Origin: Nitrospina sp.
Lineage (GTDB): Bacteria; Nitrospinota; Nitrospinia; Nitrospinales; Nitrospinaceae
Reading direction: 5' to 3'
Assembly: GCA_004357365.1 (NCBI GenBank)
Contig: SMVT01000079.1
Location: 1-18,202 of the forward strand
Length of the DNA stretch: 18,202 nucleotides
The position numbers and the translations under genes were made by a program. The stretch's first letter is position 1. Each line of letters starts with the position of its first letter. This document shows positions 1 to 7,258 of this stretch, in pieces. Below the pieces are notes generated by a model. That model ran no database searches, had not been told where the DNA came from, and saw only the letters and a program-made list of their open reading frames with translations.

Positions 1-1858
1 CATTCCATTGATACAGTTCGTATACGCCCGGGCGGTGGGTGTCTTCGAACACCGGCGGCGATTGCGGGTTTTTGCGGGCGATCGAAACCTTGCCGCCGGG
101 CGCCACCACCAGGAGCGGCGGATCGATGTCTTCCAGCACCAGCGGCGTGCCCACCGTGACGTCGTGCCGCGAAATGTTTTCGAGGCTCTGCGCCAGGTAC
201 TTCACCCAGCGCTGCATCCAGGGAAGGAAGGTGGGATGAATCGGAAACGCGTTCCAGTCCCGGTCCAGAGAGGAGACGTACAGGACGACCTTGCCCTCGC
301 CGAACGCCGACTCGATCATCGCCGGGAACCGGTTGGTGAAGTGCATCGGTTCCTGGAATTTCCTTCCCCTTCGGGGCTCCAAGCTGTAGAGCGTCCGGAA
401 GGGAATGCGCCCCATTTCGTTCCACATGTCGCGGGTGAACACTTTTAGAACCGGATGCTCGCTGGGTTGGGACAGGAGTTGGAACGGCCGGTCCTCGAGC
501 CTCACCTGGTTGATGGATTTCAAAGTGACGGGCAACAGCAGGCCCAGTTTTTCGTTGTAGTATTTGGGGTCCACCTGGTCGCCCAGGCCGATGAACAGAG
601 CGCCGCCCCGCAACACGAATTTTTCCAGGTCCCGTTCGAGGCCGATCTCCAGGTCCCGGACGTTGCACAGAAGAATCACCGAATAGAGTTTCAAATCCCG
701 GTCCGAAAATTCCGAGAGGGTGGACACGGTGGGCTCGATATCGGACATCGGCGAAGCAAAGGGGTTGAGGGCCTTTTCGACATAAAACGAATCGTGCTGG
801 TGCGCGACCCCGCGCGGGTCGCCGTCCACCACCAGCACCCTGATCTTCCGGTTGGGCTGGAAGACGAACAGACGCCGGTTGTCCGCCGTCAGGGCGTCCT
901 CCCCGATTTCGACGGCGCCCGACACCGGTTCGCTGGTGAGTAATGGAAACGAAAACTCATGGGTGGCTTCGCCCTGTGCCGGCAGATCGACAACGCCCTC
1001 GCTCTGCCGTTTGCCGTTGACGAACAGCGTCACCGGAAGCTGCGGGATCGCCCGGTCCGGCAGCAGGTTGACGATCGTGGCCTGCACGCGGATGATCCGG
1101 CGGTCGGTGAGAAACTCCTGGTTCAGCTTGACCTTTCGCACCAGCGCCCGGTTGAGACCTGTTTGCACCTTCGAAAAGTCGATGACTTTAATCGGATACA
1201 ACTTGCCTTCTTCAAAAGCGGTGGGGAATTCATCCCGGTCCCAGCCGTTCTGGTCCATATCGGTCAGGATGAAAATCCGTTTCACCTCCTGCGGCGCGGC
1301 GTTCAGCAGATCGGCCGCCTGCATGACGGCCTTGCCGATGCTGGTGGTGCGGTAAGACGCCTGCGCCGCGTTCAACCATTTCAGGATGGAGCCCGGGTCG
1401 GTGGTCCAGTCCTGCACGATGCGGGCGGGATCCGATGCCAGCACCAGACTGAAGGAATGGTTGCCGGGCATCTTTTCGATCAACTCCGACAGCGTCCGGG
1501 TGGCCCGTTGGAACAGGGTGCCGGAGTCGCTCGTTGCGGACATGCTGTAGGAGTCGTCCAGGATGAAGACATTCGCGGAAGGACGCGACATGAGAAAGTC
1601 GTCCAGCCCGCCCGACGAAAGAATGGGGTGGGCCAAAGCCAGGCATAAAAACGTGATCGCCAGACAACGCAACAGCAAAAGCAGGAGTTTGTTGGGCCGG
1701 GATTTGCGCACCGAATTTTTCTGCGCCTGTTGCAACAGATAAACCGCCGAAAACCGGAGCCGCGTCTGCTGCTGCCGCGTCAGCAAATGAATCAAAATCG
1801 GGAGCGCCAGACCCAAAAGGCCCAGCAGGAACCAGGGGGATGTGAAACTGAAATTCAT
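1..1858 (-). CDS. BatA-like membrane protein with VWA domain (C-terminus off left edge)
   Basis: An open frame of 619 codons reads on the minus strand from ATG at 1858 to the window edge without a stop. The N-terminus (MNFSFTSPWFLLGLLGLALP, then hydrophobic LLLLLLRCLAITFLCLALA near residues 58-77) matches the BatA/aerotolerance-regulator N-terminal layout with two membrane segments. A von Willebrand A domain follows: DDSYS at 101-105 gives the DxSxS metal site, with FILTDMD further on. After about residue 300 there is VLVVDGDPRG and then GGALFIGLGDQ, resembling the glutamine-amidotransferase-like C-terminal region of these proteins. ATG overlaps the DUF58 stop as ATGA, so the two are translationally coupled. 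Family knowledge links DUF58/BatA pairs to MoxR ATPases and envelope stress or complex assembly; the exact substrate is unknown. Confidence 0.85.
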   Translation of the reverse strand, partial: MNFSFTSPWFLLGLLGLALPILIHLLTRQQQTRLRFSAVYLLQQAQKNSVRKSRPNKLLLLLLRCLAITFLCLALAHPILSSGGLDDFLMSRPSANVFILDDSYSMSATSDSGTLFQRATRTLSELIEKMPGNHSFSLVLASDPARIVQDWTTDPGSILKWLNAAQASYRTTSIGKAVMQAADLLNAAPQEVKRIFILTDMDQNGWDRDEFPTAFEEGKLYPIKVIDFSKVQTGLNRALVRKVKLNQEFLTDRRIIRVQATIVNLLPDRAIPQLPVTLFVNGKRQSEGVVDLPAQGEATHEFSFPLLTSEPVSGAVEIGEDALTADNRRLFVFQPNRKIRVLVVDGDPRGVAHQHDSFYVEKALNPFASPMSDIEPTVSTLSEFSDRDLKLYSVILLCNVRDLEIGLERDLEKFVLRGGALFIGLGDQVDPKYYNEKLGLLLPVTLKSINQVRLEDRPFQLLSQPSEHPVLKVFTRDMWNEMGRIPFRTLYSLEPRRGRKFQEPMHFTNRFPAMIESAFGEGKVVLYVSSLDRDWNAFPIHPTFLPWMQRWVKYLAQSLENISRHDVTVGTPLVLEDIDPPLLVVAPGGKVSIARKNPQSPPVFEDTHRPGVYELYQWN

Positions 1859-2772
1859 ATCTTCTGCAGACTTTTCCGGCGGAGCAGGTAATAACGCAGG
1901 GCCTGGTCCAGCGGTGCGGAGGTTTCCAGAAACAGATAATCGACGCCCAGGGTGGAACAGTTCTTTTGGTAAAACGTGATCTGCTCCTGAATCGCCTTTT
2001 GATACTGCTGGCGGACGTCGAACGGGTCCAGCCCCAGCGGCGGGTCGTCTTCCAGCGATTCGAAAATCAAATCGCCTTCAAACGGCAGGGTCACTTCGTC
2101 CGGATGCAGGACGTGAAACACAATCACTTCCAGTCCGCGGGATTTGAGCATCTTGAGGGTTTTGAGCACATCGTCGTCCCGCGTCAACAGGTCGGAAACC
2201 AGAACCAGCATGCCCCGTCCCGGCAAACGTTCGATCAGATCCCCCACCACTTTTTCAATTCGGGTGATGCCCTTGAACTCCATGGCCTGCAGGTCGTGCA
2301 GGATATTCTGAAAATGCGAGGGCTTGGAGCGCGGCGGAAGGTGCGCCACCACCTCGTCGTTGAACTGGGTCAGGCCCACCGCGTCAAACTGCTTTAATAA
2401 CAGGTATCCCATCGCCGCCACCAGCGTGCGGGCATAATCCATTTTGTCCATGCCGGGCGATTTAGGGTCCGGCGACCGGTAGGCCATGGACCCGCTGGCG
2501 TCGAGCAGAATCGTGCATTTCAGATTGGTCGATTGCTCGAACTGCTTGACGCGGTATTTGTCCGTCTTGCCCACCACTTTCCAATCGATATGGCGGATGT
2601 CGTCGCCCGGCGAATAGTCCTTGTATTCGGCAAATTCGACGCTGGAGCCTTTATGAGGACTGCGGTGGTGGCCGGACAGCAGGCCCTCCACCAGCTGGAT
2701 GGCCCGGATGCTGAGGGAGGAAATTTCCGAAAGGGTTTCCGGCCCATAGTTGAATTGTGGGTTTTCTGCCAT
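1855..2772 (-). CDS. DUF58 family protein (VWA-like, MoxR-associated)
   Basis: The 305-residue product carries the DUF58 signature EFAEYKDYSPGDDIRHIDWK at residues 46-65, followed by a VWA metal site DASGS at 91-95 and a second conserved stretch LVLVSDLL. No membrane segment or signal peptide is visible, so it is probably cytoplasmic at the membrane face. It is the first gene of a two-gene unit with the BatA-like gene downstream. An in-frame TGA lies just upstream (inside the 2784-2799 hairpin), so ATG 2772 is the earliest possible start; no clear Shine-Dalgarno sequence precedes it. The MoxR AAA+ ATPase gene that usually sits directly upstream is absent here. The family assignment is firm; the cellular role is inferred from the family. 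Confidence 0.92.
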   Translation of the reverse strand: MAENPQFNYGPETLSEISSLSIRAIQLVEGLLSGHHRSPHKGSSVEFAEYKDYSPGDDIRHIDWKVVGKTDKYRVKQFEQSTNLKCTILLDASGSMAYRSPDPKSPGMDKMDYARTLVAAMGYLLLKQFDAVGLTQFNDEVVAHLPPRSKPSHFQNILHDLQAMEFKGITRIEKVVGDLIERLPGRGMLVLVSDLLTRDDDVLKTLKMLKSRGLEVIVFHVLHPDEVTLPFEGDLIFESLEDDPPLGLDPFDVRQQYQKAIQEQITFYQKNCSTLGVDYLFLETSAPLDQALRYYLLRRKSLQKI

Positions 2773-2783
2773 AGCGGTTGACC

Positions 2784-2799
2784 GGCCGATTCATCGGCC
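2784..2799. repeat. Perfect hairpin just upstream of DUF58 gene
   Basis: GGCCGAT and ATCGGCC are separated by only two bases. On the minus strand the hairpin ends 12 bases before the DUF58 ATG, exactly where a ribosome binding site would be expected. It may modulate translation initiation or be an operator; only the symmetry is seen. Confidence 0.6.
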
Positions 2800-2998
2800 T
2801 ATTGGACATTATGTTGCTTTCCGTGCGGCACATCAACCCCGGGCTGAAAGAAGACCTTTGCATAACTGTGCCTTGCTAAGGATAAGACCAGAATAGAATT
2901 GACCGCAGAGAGCGCAGAGTTTTTAGGTCACCCTTCAACATGCTCAGGGTGACAAAATCCCCCCGGCCCCCTTCACAAAGGGGGAGGAGAAATTTCCT

Positions 2999-3028
2999 CC
3001 GGGCGTTGCCCGGGTGGCGAACCGCCAC
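2999..3028. repeat. REP-like double hairpin, copy 1
   Basis: Two adjacent perfect 6-bp stems with 3-base loops: CCGGGC-GTT-GCCCGG (2999-3013) followed without gap upstream of GTGGCG-AAC-CGCCAC (3014-3028... abutting at 3014). The first stem is the same as in copies at 3098 and, inverted, at 16314. Confidence 0.75.
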
Positions 3029-3097
3029 GGGTAATTTTAAAACCTCGGCTGGCGAAAGCAACTTTTCGATCGCACCACTATTTTGGCAAAATTAGCT

Positions 3098-3145
3098 CCG
3101 GGCCTTGCCCGGCCAGGGTCACGCCGGCGCCCCATAAATGGGGCG
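3098..3145. repeat. REP-like triple hairpin, copy 2
   Basis: CCGGGC-CTT-GCCCGG (3098-3112) is followed by CCAGGGTCACGCCGG (3113-3127), then by a third stem CGCCCCAT-AA-ATGGGGCG (3128-3145). The first two units match, in inverted orientation, the pair at 16299-16328. The order and spacing are conserved between copies, which marks a defined element and not random GC-rich sequence. Confidence 0.75.
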
Positions 3146-3203
3146 ACTACAAAATCGAATCACCCCCTTAAGGAATGGTCTCGGCTGAAAGAGGGCTCAT
3201 GTG

Positions 3204-3242
3204 GCCGGTCGGTGGCAGGGCAGGGCGGGCCAACCGACCGGC
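3204..3242. repeat. Long inverted repeat / strong hairpin
   Basis: GCCGGTCGGT (3204-3213) pairs with ACCGACCGGC (3233-3242). The stem extends inward by three more pairs (GGC with GCC) across a single bulged A at 3232, leaving a 12-base G-rich loop. No T-run follows on the plus strand, so it is not a standard terminator. Confidence 0.7.
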
Positions 3243-3328
3243 AAGCCGGCAAAAATCAGCGGCGGCCCACCCGCCTGCCGGTATCACTGCCATAACATCT
3301 TGAAATTAAAAGGATTATAAATCAAGAC

Positions 3329-3358
3329 TGGTCAGATTTTAAGGTTTCGTGTTACACT
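3329..3358 (+). promoter_or_regulatory. Candidate sigma70 promoter for the LRR gene
   Basis: An extended -10, TG at 3350-3351 followed by TACACT at 3353-3358, is preceded by a weak -35 TGGTCA at 3329-3334 with an 18-base spacer. Transcription would start near 3365, about 37 bases before the LRR gene. This is motif matching only. Confidence 0.4.
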
Positions 3359-3401
3359 GAAAAACCACTTATTTGAAGTGTTTGGAGAAAACGAGTCTGT
3401 G

Positions 3402-3974
3402 ATGAAAAAGCCCTTTAACGACCTGCCGGTCGAAGAGCTGGTCCCCCAACTGTTGTCCGAGGATGGCCGTTCGCTGGACCTCAGGCTGAAATATATCGGC
3501 GATGAAGGGTTGAAATACGTGACCCGGCAGGATTCGCTCCGGGGGCTTGAGGTGTTGAATCTGGAGCGCAACGAAATCACTCCGGAGGGTTTCCGGGCCC
3601 TGGCGGAGTCGCCGGTCATCAAAGGGCTGGTGGAACTGCATCTGGAGCGCAACCAGCTTGGAGATGAAGGGGCGCGCATGGTCGCGGAATCTTCCAACTT
3701 CTCCCATTTGAAGTATTTGAACCTTTGGAAAAATAATGTGGGGCCGGAAGGAGCCAAAGCCCTGGCCCAGTCGATCTACCTGTCCAACCTGGCGACGCTG
3801 GATCTGGCGCAAAACCGGCTGGGGGATGAAGGAGCCCGGGCCTTGTCGGAAACGTTGACGCTCTCCGACCTGAAATATATGGATGTGTATGGCAACGGGA
3901 TCAGCCCCGAGGGGCAGGAATTATTGAAGAAAGCAAAGGGGTTGGGCAAGGTCCAGGATATGATCCTGGCGTAA
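3402..3974 (+). CDS. Leucine-rich repeat protein (ribonuclease-inhibitor type)
   Basis: About 190 residues starting MKKPFNDLPVEELVPQLL. From about residue 25 on, there are roughly five repeats of 27-28 residues of the form LxxLxxLxLxxNxIGDEGAxALAxS; for example LEVLNLERNEITPEGFRALA and LATLDLAQNRLGDEGARALS. That period and the GDEGA turn are of the ribonuclease-inhibitor LRR class, more often seen in eukaryotic proteins but scattered in bacteria. No signal peptide or membrane segment is seen, so it is probably a cytoplasmic protein-binding scaffold; the partner is unknown. Start choice: GGAG at 3384-3387 favours ATG 3402 (or GTG 3399); the longer GTG start at 3378 has no ribosome site. The next gene begins 37 bases later and may be co-transcribed. 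Confidence 0.82.
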   Translation: MKKPFNDLPVEELVPQLLSEDGRSLDLRLKYIGDEGLKYVTRQDSLRGLEVLNLERNEITPEGFRALAESPVIKGLVELHLERNQLGDEGARMVAESSNFSHLKYLNLWKNNVGPEGAKALAQSIYLSNLATLDLAQNRLGDEGARALSETLTLSDLKYMDVYGNGISPEGQELLKKAKGLGKVQDMILA

Positions 3975-4011
3975 CCCCCCCCCACCGATTAATTTTTTTG
4001 AGGAGGTTATC

Positions 4012-4449
4012 TTGGTTAAGAACTGGAGTAAAAGCGCGGTAACGGTAATGGGTTTTTTGTCGGTTTTTATATTTACATTAACCGCTAATGTTTTTTTTAA
4101 TCCCGTCCCGGTCTGGGCTGGCGATCCCTCGCAACGGGACACCGCCAGTGAAACGGCGGGCGAGTCCCAGGAGGCGCAGGGCAAATTGGCCGGCGCGGCG
4201 GACAGTGTCGGTGGGTTTTTCAGCGGTATCTGGGGTTGGATCACCGGCGTCACCGAAGCCATCAATAAGATGTGGGGTATGGAAAACGGCAGTGGCGTGG
4301 CGATGGTGGTCAACGGTATGTTTTACCTTTTTCTGATTGTGGGTTTTCTGTTCGTCGGGAAAATGGTTCTCAATATTTTTACCGACGCGGTCAAAGGCAA
4401 AAACAGCGTGGATGAAAGATACCAAAAGCCCTCTTTCCGTAAAAAGTAA
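4012..4449 (+). CDS. Small secreted membrane protein of unknown function
   Basis: A TTG start at 4012 is preceded by a perfect AGGAGG at 4001-4006 with a 5-base spacer, which decides the start. The 145-residue product begins with a signal-like segment (MVKNWSKSAVTVMGFLSVFI..., likely cut after VWA at about residue 36), a polar stretch rich in Ala, Glu and Gln, an aromatic glycine-rich amphipathic segment (GGFFSGIWGWITGVTEAINK, about residues 71-90), and a clear membrane helix near 103-126 (MVVNGMFYLFLIVGFLFVGK). The tail is basic and lysine-rich. I recognise no family. It is convergent with the large membrane protein gene 31 bases away. The LRR gene sits immediately upstream. Confidence 0.72.
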   Translation: MVKNWSKSAVTVMGFLSVFIFTLTANVFFNPVPVWAGDPSQRDTASETAGESQEAQGKLAGAADSVGGFFSGIWGWITGVTEAINKMWGMENGSGVAMVVNGMFYLFLIVGFLFVGKMVLNIFTDAVKGKNSVDERYQKPSFRKK

Positions 4450-4480
4450 TCTTCCGCATCGGATTGCAGGTCGGCGCGGT

Positions 4481-7102
4481 TCACTGCCAGCCTGAATCCG
4501 ACAACCGGATGAAGGGGCCCTGGTGGCTATCGAGGAAGATTTGTACCTGCTCGAGTCCCGCCCGGTACTGCTTGCCGGCAAAAGCCTTCGCTCCCGGTCC
4601 CTGGTATCTCTGCGAAAAAATCGAAATGCGCTGGGCCGTCCGCATTTCATAATTCCTCTGGAAAAAATAGACCTCATCCTGTGAAATCCCCCGCACCGGG
4701 GGAAACCGTCCCATCCGGAATTGCAGTAGATTTAAAAACGTTTCGTCGGTGTCGCGTTTCAACGGCGGCACCAGCGTGGCCGGGGAATGCTCCAGCACAG
4801 GCCGGTCGTCGGTGATGACCGGAGCGTGGTCCAACAGCGGCACCAGCGACTGCCCGTCGGCCAGATAGAAATCCATGAAATCCAGAAAATTGTAAATCCC
4901 GATTTCCTCCGCCATGCGCCGCACCTCGCCATTTCTCATCTGTTGCTCGAAGCGGAATTTATCGAGGACATGCGGTTCGTTCGATCCCACCAGAAGCACA
5001 ATGCGCGTCAGATAACTGTTCCAGACACTGGTGTGGGGGAATACCGACTGAAACGTTTTCACAATGGACCACGCATCGGTGGGTCCCACCAGGTGCAGGG
5101 GCAGCCACTGCATCATCAATCCTCCCGGATTCAACCGCCGCCGCGACTGCTCGTAAAATTCTTTGGAGTAAAGATTGTTGACTCCCGCCTGCACCGGCGA
5201 CATCGGCTCCAGCGTGATCACGTCATACATCCGGTCCGTCCAGCGGATGAACCCGCGGGCGTCCTGCACCATCACATCCACGTTGTCCCGGCGGATCACG
5301 TCATGGTTCCAGGGCGCAAACCAGTGCGCCAGCGAAAGCACGTTGCGGTCGATCTCCACCCCGTCCACCGTCACTCCCGGGAAGCGCGCCACCGTGCCCA
5401 GCGTGTTGCCGGTGCCGAAGCACATCACCAGCGCCCGCTTCGGGTCGGGGTGCAGCATCATCGGCACGAATCCCATGGCCTGCATGTACGCACTGCCGCC
5501 CACCGAGCGGGATACGGTGGCGGTGCTGAACCCGTCGACGTACAGAGTCCGCGCCCCCGACCGCTTGTCCTCCACCACGCTCAAGGTGGAAAAATTTCCT
5601 TCCTTGTAGTCGAGCAGTTTCAGGTGCTCGGGCGAGGTGTTGATTTCCACCCGGGCCAGGTTGTGCTTGCCCAGTTGCCGCGCCACCGTCGACGGGGTGA
5701 ACGCGGCGTAACTGCCGATGATCATTCCGGCAGACAGAGCCAGGGAGACCGCCCACTGCTTGAGGCGGTTGCCGCGATGCCAGGCCCAGGCCGCGAGGGC
5801 CAACACGATCAACACCGAATACAAAATAAACAGCGTTTTCTGGATACCCCACAACGGCACCAGCAGGAACGGCGTGAGCGCCGTTCCCAGAATGCCGCCG
5901 GTGGTATTGACGGCGTAACTGTTACCGAGCGTTCCGGTCACGCTGCCGAACAGGTTGAAATGGATGTGATTGGCCAGAGGATAGATGAGGCCGAATCCCA
6001 CCGTCGGCAAAATCATGAAAACGAACGCGGCCAGCGAGCGAACCATCAACGTGCGTCCGGGAGTATTCTCCAACGAGTAAAACAACTGATCGGCTTTCAA
6101 GGTCCATTCGGTAAGAGTATCGAACACCGGAAACATCAGCAGGCAGAACAGGCCGATGGCCAGCTCCACCGCCAGGAACTTGGTCACCCAGCGCGACTGG
6201 CCCAGCAGTTTTTCCGCGATCCCACTGCCCAGCGCGATACCGAACAGAAAGGTGGCGAGAATGATGGCGAAGGAATACAGCGAACTGCCGAGGGGAAACA
6301 CCAGCACGCGCGTCCACAAAATTTGACTCGCCAAAGCCACCAGCCCGGAGTACCCGAACACGATCAGCAACAGCAGGCCGAGTCCCCGTGATGGGACCGC
6401 TTCCTCGATCAGGGGGGTTTCCTTCTTGCGCTTGGAGACCGGTTCCTCAACCTCTTTTCCGGGTTGCCAGAACCAGCAGAGGAAAAATACCAGGCCGTTC
6501 AGAGCCACCGCGCTCTGGTTGGTGCCCTGGATGCCCAGAAACAGGGTTGCGAAAAACTGGGTGTACAGAACGCCGGCCACCGCACCGAAGGTGTTGAGGG
6601 CGTACAGAAACGACAGGTTGGAAAAAATATTCGCGCTTCGGGTACCGATCGACCAGCTTCCGATCACGGGCAGAGTCGCCCCCATCATGAAGGTGGCGGG
6701 AAGCATGAGCAATGTGCTCAGGATAAACTCGGTGCCGTGCCGGGTGATATCCGATCCCGACACCGGGTCGACCAGGTGCGGATACACCGCCGTCAGCCCC
6801 TGCAATAAAAAGGGAAAAGCCAGCGCGTAGAGGCCGATGGCCGCCTCCAGCTTGCCGTACAGGCGGACGAGGTTGATGTTCTCGCGCCCGGGCCTCTGCA
6901 GGTATCTGGAAATGCCCCACGCGCCCAGCGCCAATCCGGTCATGAAGGCGCACAACACCGCGCTGATGGCGTACAGGGTGCCGCCGAACACCAGCCGCAA
7001 CTGCTTGATCCAGATTAGCTCATAGGTCAGGCTGGTCCATCCGGAAAGGAACAGGCAGGCGTAAGGAATGAATTTGGAAGACCACGGACGGACAAAAGGC
7101 AT
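4481..7102 (-). CDS. Polytopic membrane protein fused to a spermidine-synthase-like domain
   Basis: The 873-residue product has about 12-13 hydrophobic helices in residues 12-470, arranged as two similar halves. Each half opens with the same kind of motif (SGWTSLTYELIWIKQLRL near 20 and SGLVALASQILWTRVLV near 252). A Rossmann methyltransferase-like domain of the spermidine synthase family follows at about 500-710: SAM-type loop CFGTGNTLG at 561-569, acidic E583 in GVEID, D614 in QDARGF. Where polyamine synthases carry a catalytic aspartate motif, this protein has LEPMSP (631-636), as in other MFS-SpeE fusions of unknown substrate. The last 160 residues are helical and unassigned. The frame is open up to 7282, but that would overlap the divergent cytochrome gene, so ATG 7102 (MPFVRPW) is preferred; no strong ribosome site is seen. 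Genuine spermidine synthesis is unlikely. Confidence 0.85.
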   Translation of the reverse strand: MPFVRPWSSKFIPYACLFLSGWTSLTYELIWIKQLRLVFGGTLYAISAVLCAFMTGLALGAWGISRYLQRPGRENINLVRLYGKLEAAIGLYALAFPFLLQGLTAVYPHLVDPVSGSDITRHGTEFILSTLLMLPATFMMGATLPVIGSWSIGTRSANIFSNLSFLYALNTFGAVAGVLYTQFFATLFLGIQGTNQSAVALNGLVFFLCWFWQPGKEVEEPVSKRKKETPLIEEAVPSRGLGLLLLIVFGYSGLVALASQILWTRVLVFPLGSSLYSFAIILATFLFGIALGSGIAEKLLGQSRWVTKFLAVELAIGLFCLLMFPVFDTLTEWTLKADQLFYSLENTPGRTLMVRSLAAFVFMILPTVGFGLIYPLANHIHFNLFGSVTGTLGNSYAVNTTGGILGTALTPFLLVPLWGIQKTLFILYSVLIVLALAAWAWHRGNRLKQWAVSLALSAGMIIGSYAAFTPSTVARQLGKHNLARVEINTSPEHLKLLDYKEGNFSTLSVVEDKRSGARTLYVDGFSTATVSRSVGGSAYMQAMGFVPMMLHPDPKRALVMCFGTGNTLGTVARFPGVTVDGVEIDRNVLSLAHWFAPWNHDVIRRDNVDVMVQDARGFIRWTDRMYDVITLEPMSPVQAGVNNLYSKEFYEQSRRRLNPGGLMMQWLPLHLVGPTDAWSIVKTFQSVFPHTSVWNSYLTRIVLLVGSNEPHVLDKFRFEQQMRNGEVRRMAEEIGIYNFLDFMDFYLADGQSLVPLLDHAPVITDDRPVLEHSPATLVPPLKRDTDETFLNLLQFRMGRFPPVRGISQDEVYFFQRNYEMRTAQRISIFSQRYQGPGAKAFAGKQYRAGLEQVQIFLDSHQGPFIRLSDSGWQ

Positions 7103-7165
7103 CGGGGAGACCGGCAACAGGTTTTCAGAATTGTCACACAGGGCGGTGGGAGGAGTCAACTTCGC

Positions 7166-7179
7166 CCGGTTGCAACCGG
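7166..7179. promoter_or_regulatory. Perfect 14-base palindrome in a divergent intergenic region
   Basis: CCGGTTGCAACCGG is its own reverse complement. It lies between the divergent starts of the SpeE-like membrane gene (7102, minus) and the cytochrome c gene (7259, plus), the usual place for a shared operator. No second copy was noticed in the window. The regulator is unknown. Confidence 0.45.
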
Positions 7180-7258
7180 CTGGAAACGGTGGTAGCCTTT
7201 GGGGACTCAACCTTACAGCAAAGTATAGGAGGTAGAAGGCAGGGCCGTTGCACCTCGA

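Larger units (their letters stand above)
2848..3300. repeat. Gene-free interval filled with dispersed-repeat mosaic
   Basis: The interval from 2773 to 3401 has no credible gene; short open frames in it translate repeat sequence. From 2848 it starts with AAGAAGACCTTTGCATAA, then ACCGCAGAGAGCGCAGAG at 2902-2919 (close match at 14597), the GCTCAGGGTGACA type string near 2942 (close match at 14711), and the C-rich/G-rich hairpin CCCCCTTCACAAAGGGGG near 2977 (relatives near 10653 and 16246). REP-like double hairpins follow at 2999 and 3098. Such words recur in three other intergenic gaps of this window, so this is a multi-copy, non-coding, mosaic repeat family. No transposase is present. Confidence 0.75.

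Noticed and set aside
2876..3061. 61-codon frame on the minus strand in the upstream gap
   Set aside because: Its translation is repeat sequence shared with other gaps; no ribosome site and no protein-like pattern.
3083..3295. 70-codon frame on the plus strand over the hairpin region
   Set aside because: It spans three hairpins of the repeat mosaic and has no start signal or conserved-looking sequence.
3975..3990. Run of nine C bases after the LRR stop as a slippage or phase-variation site
   Set aside because: It lies outside any coding frame, after the stop and before the next ribosome site, so length change would not switch a reading frame.
4459..4501. Bulged inverted repeat between the convergent genes at 4449 and 4481 as a terminator
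   Set aside because: TCGGATT(G)CAGG can pair with CCTGAATCCGA, but the loop is 20 bases, no T-run follows on either strand and one arm lies in coding sequence.
4787..6391. 534-codon frame on the plus strand
   Set aside because: It is antisense to the SpeE-like membrane gene, very rich in His, Gln and Arg, an artefact of GC-rich codons on the opposite strand.
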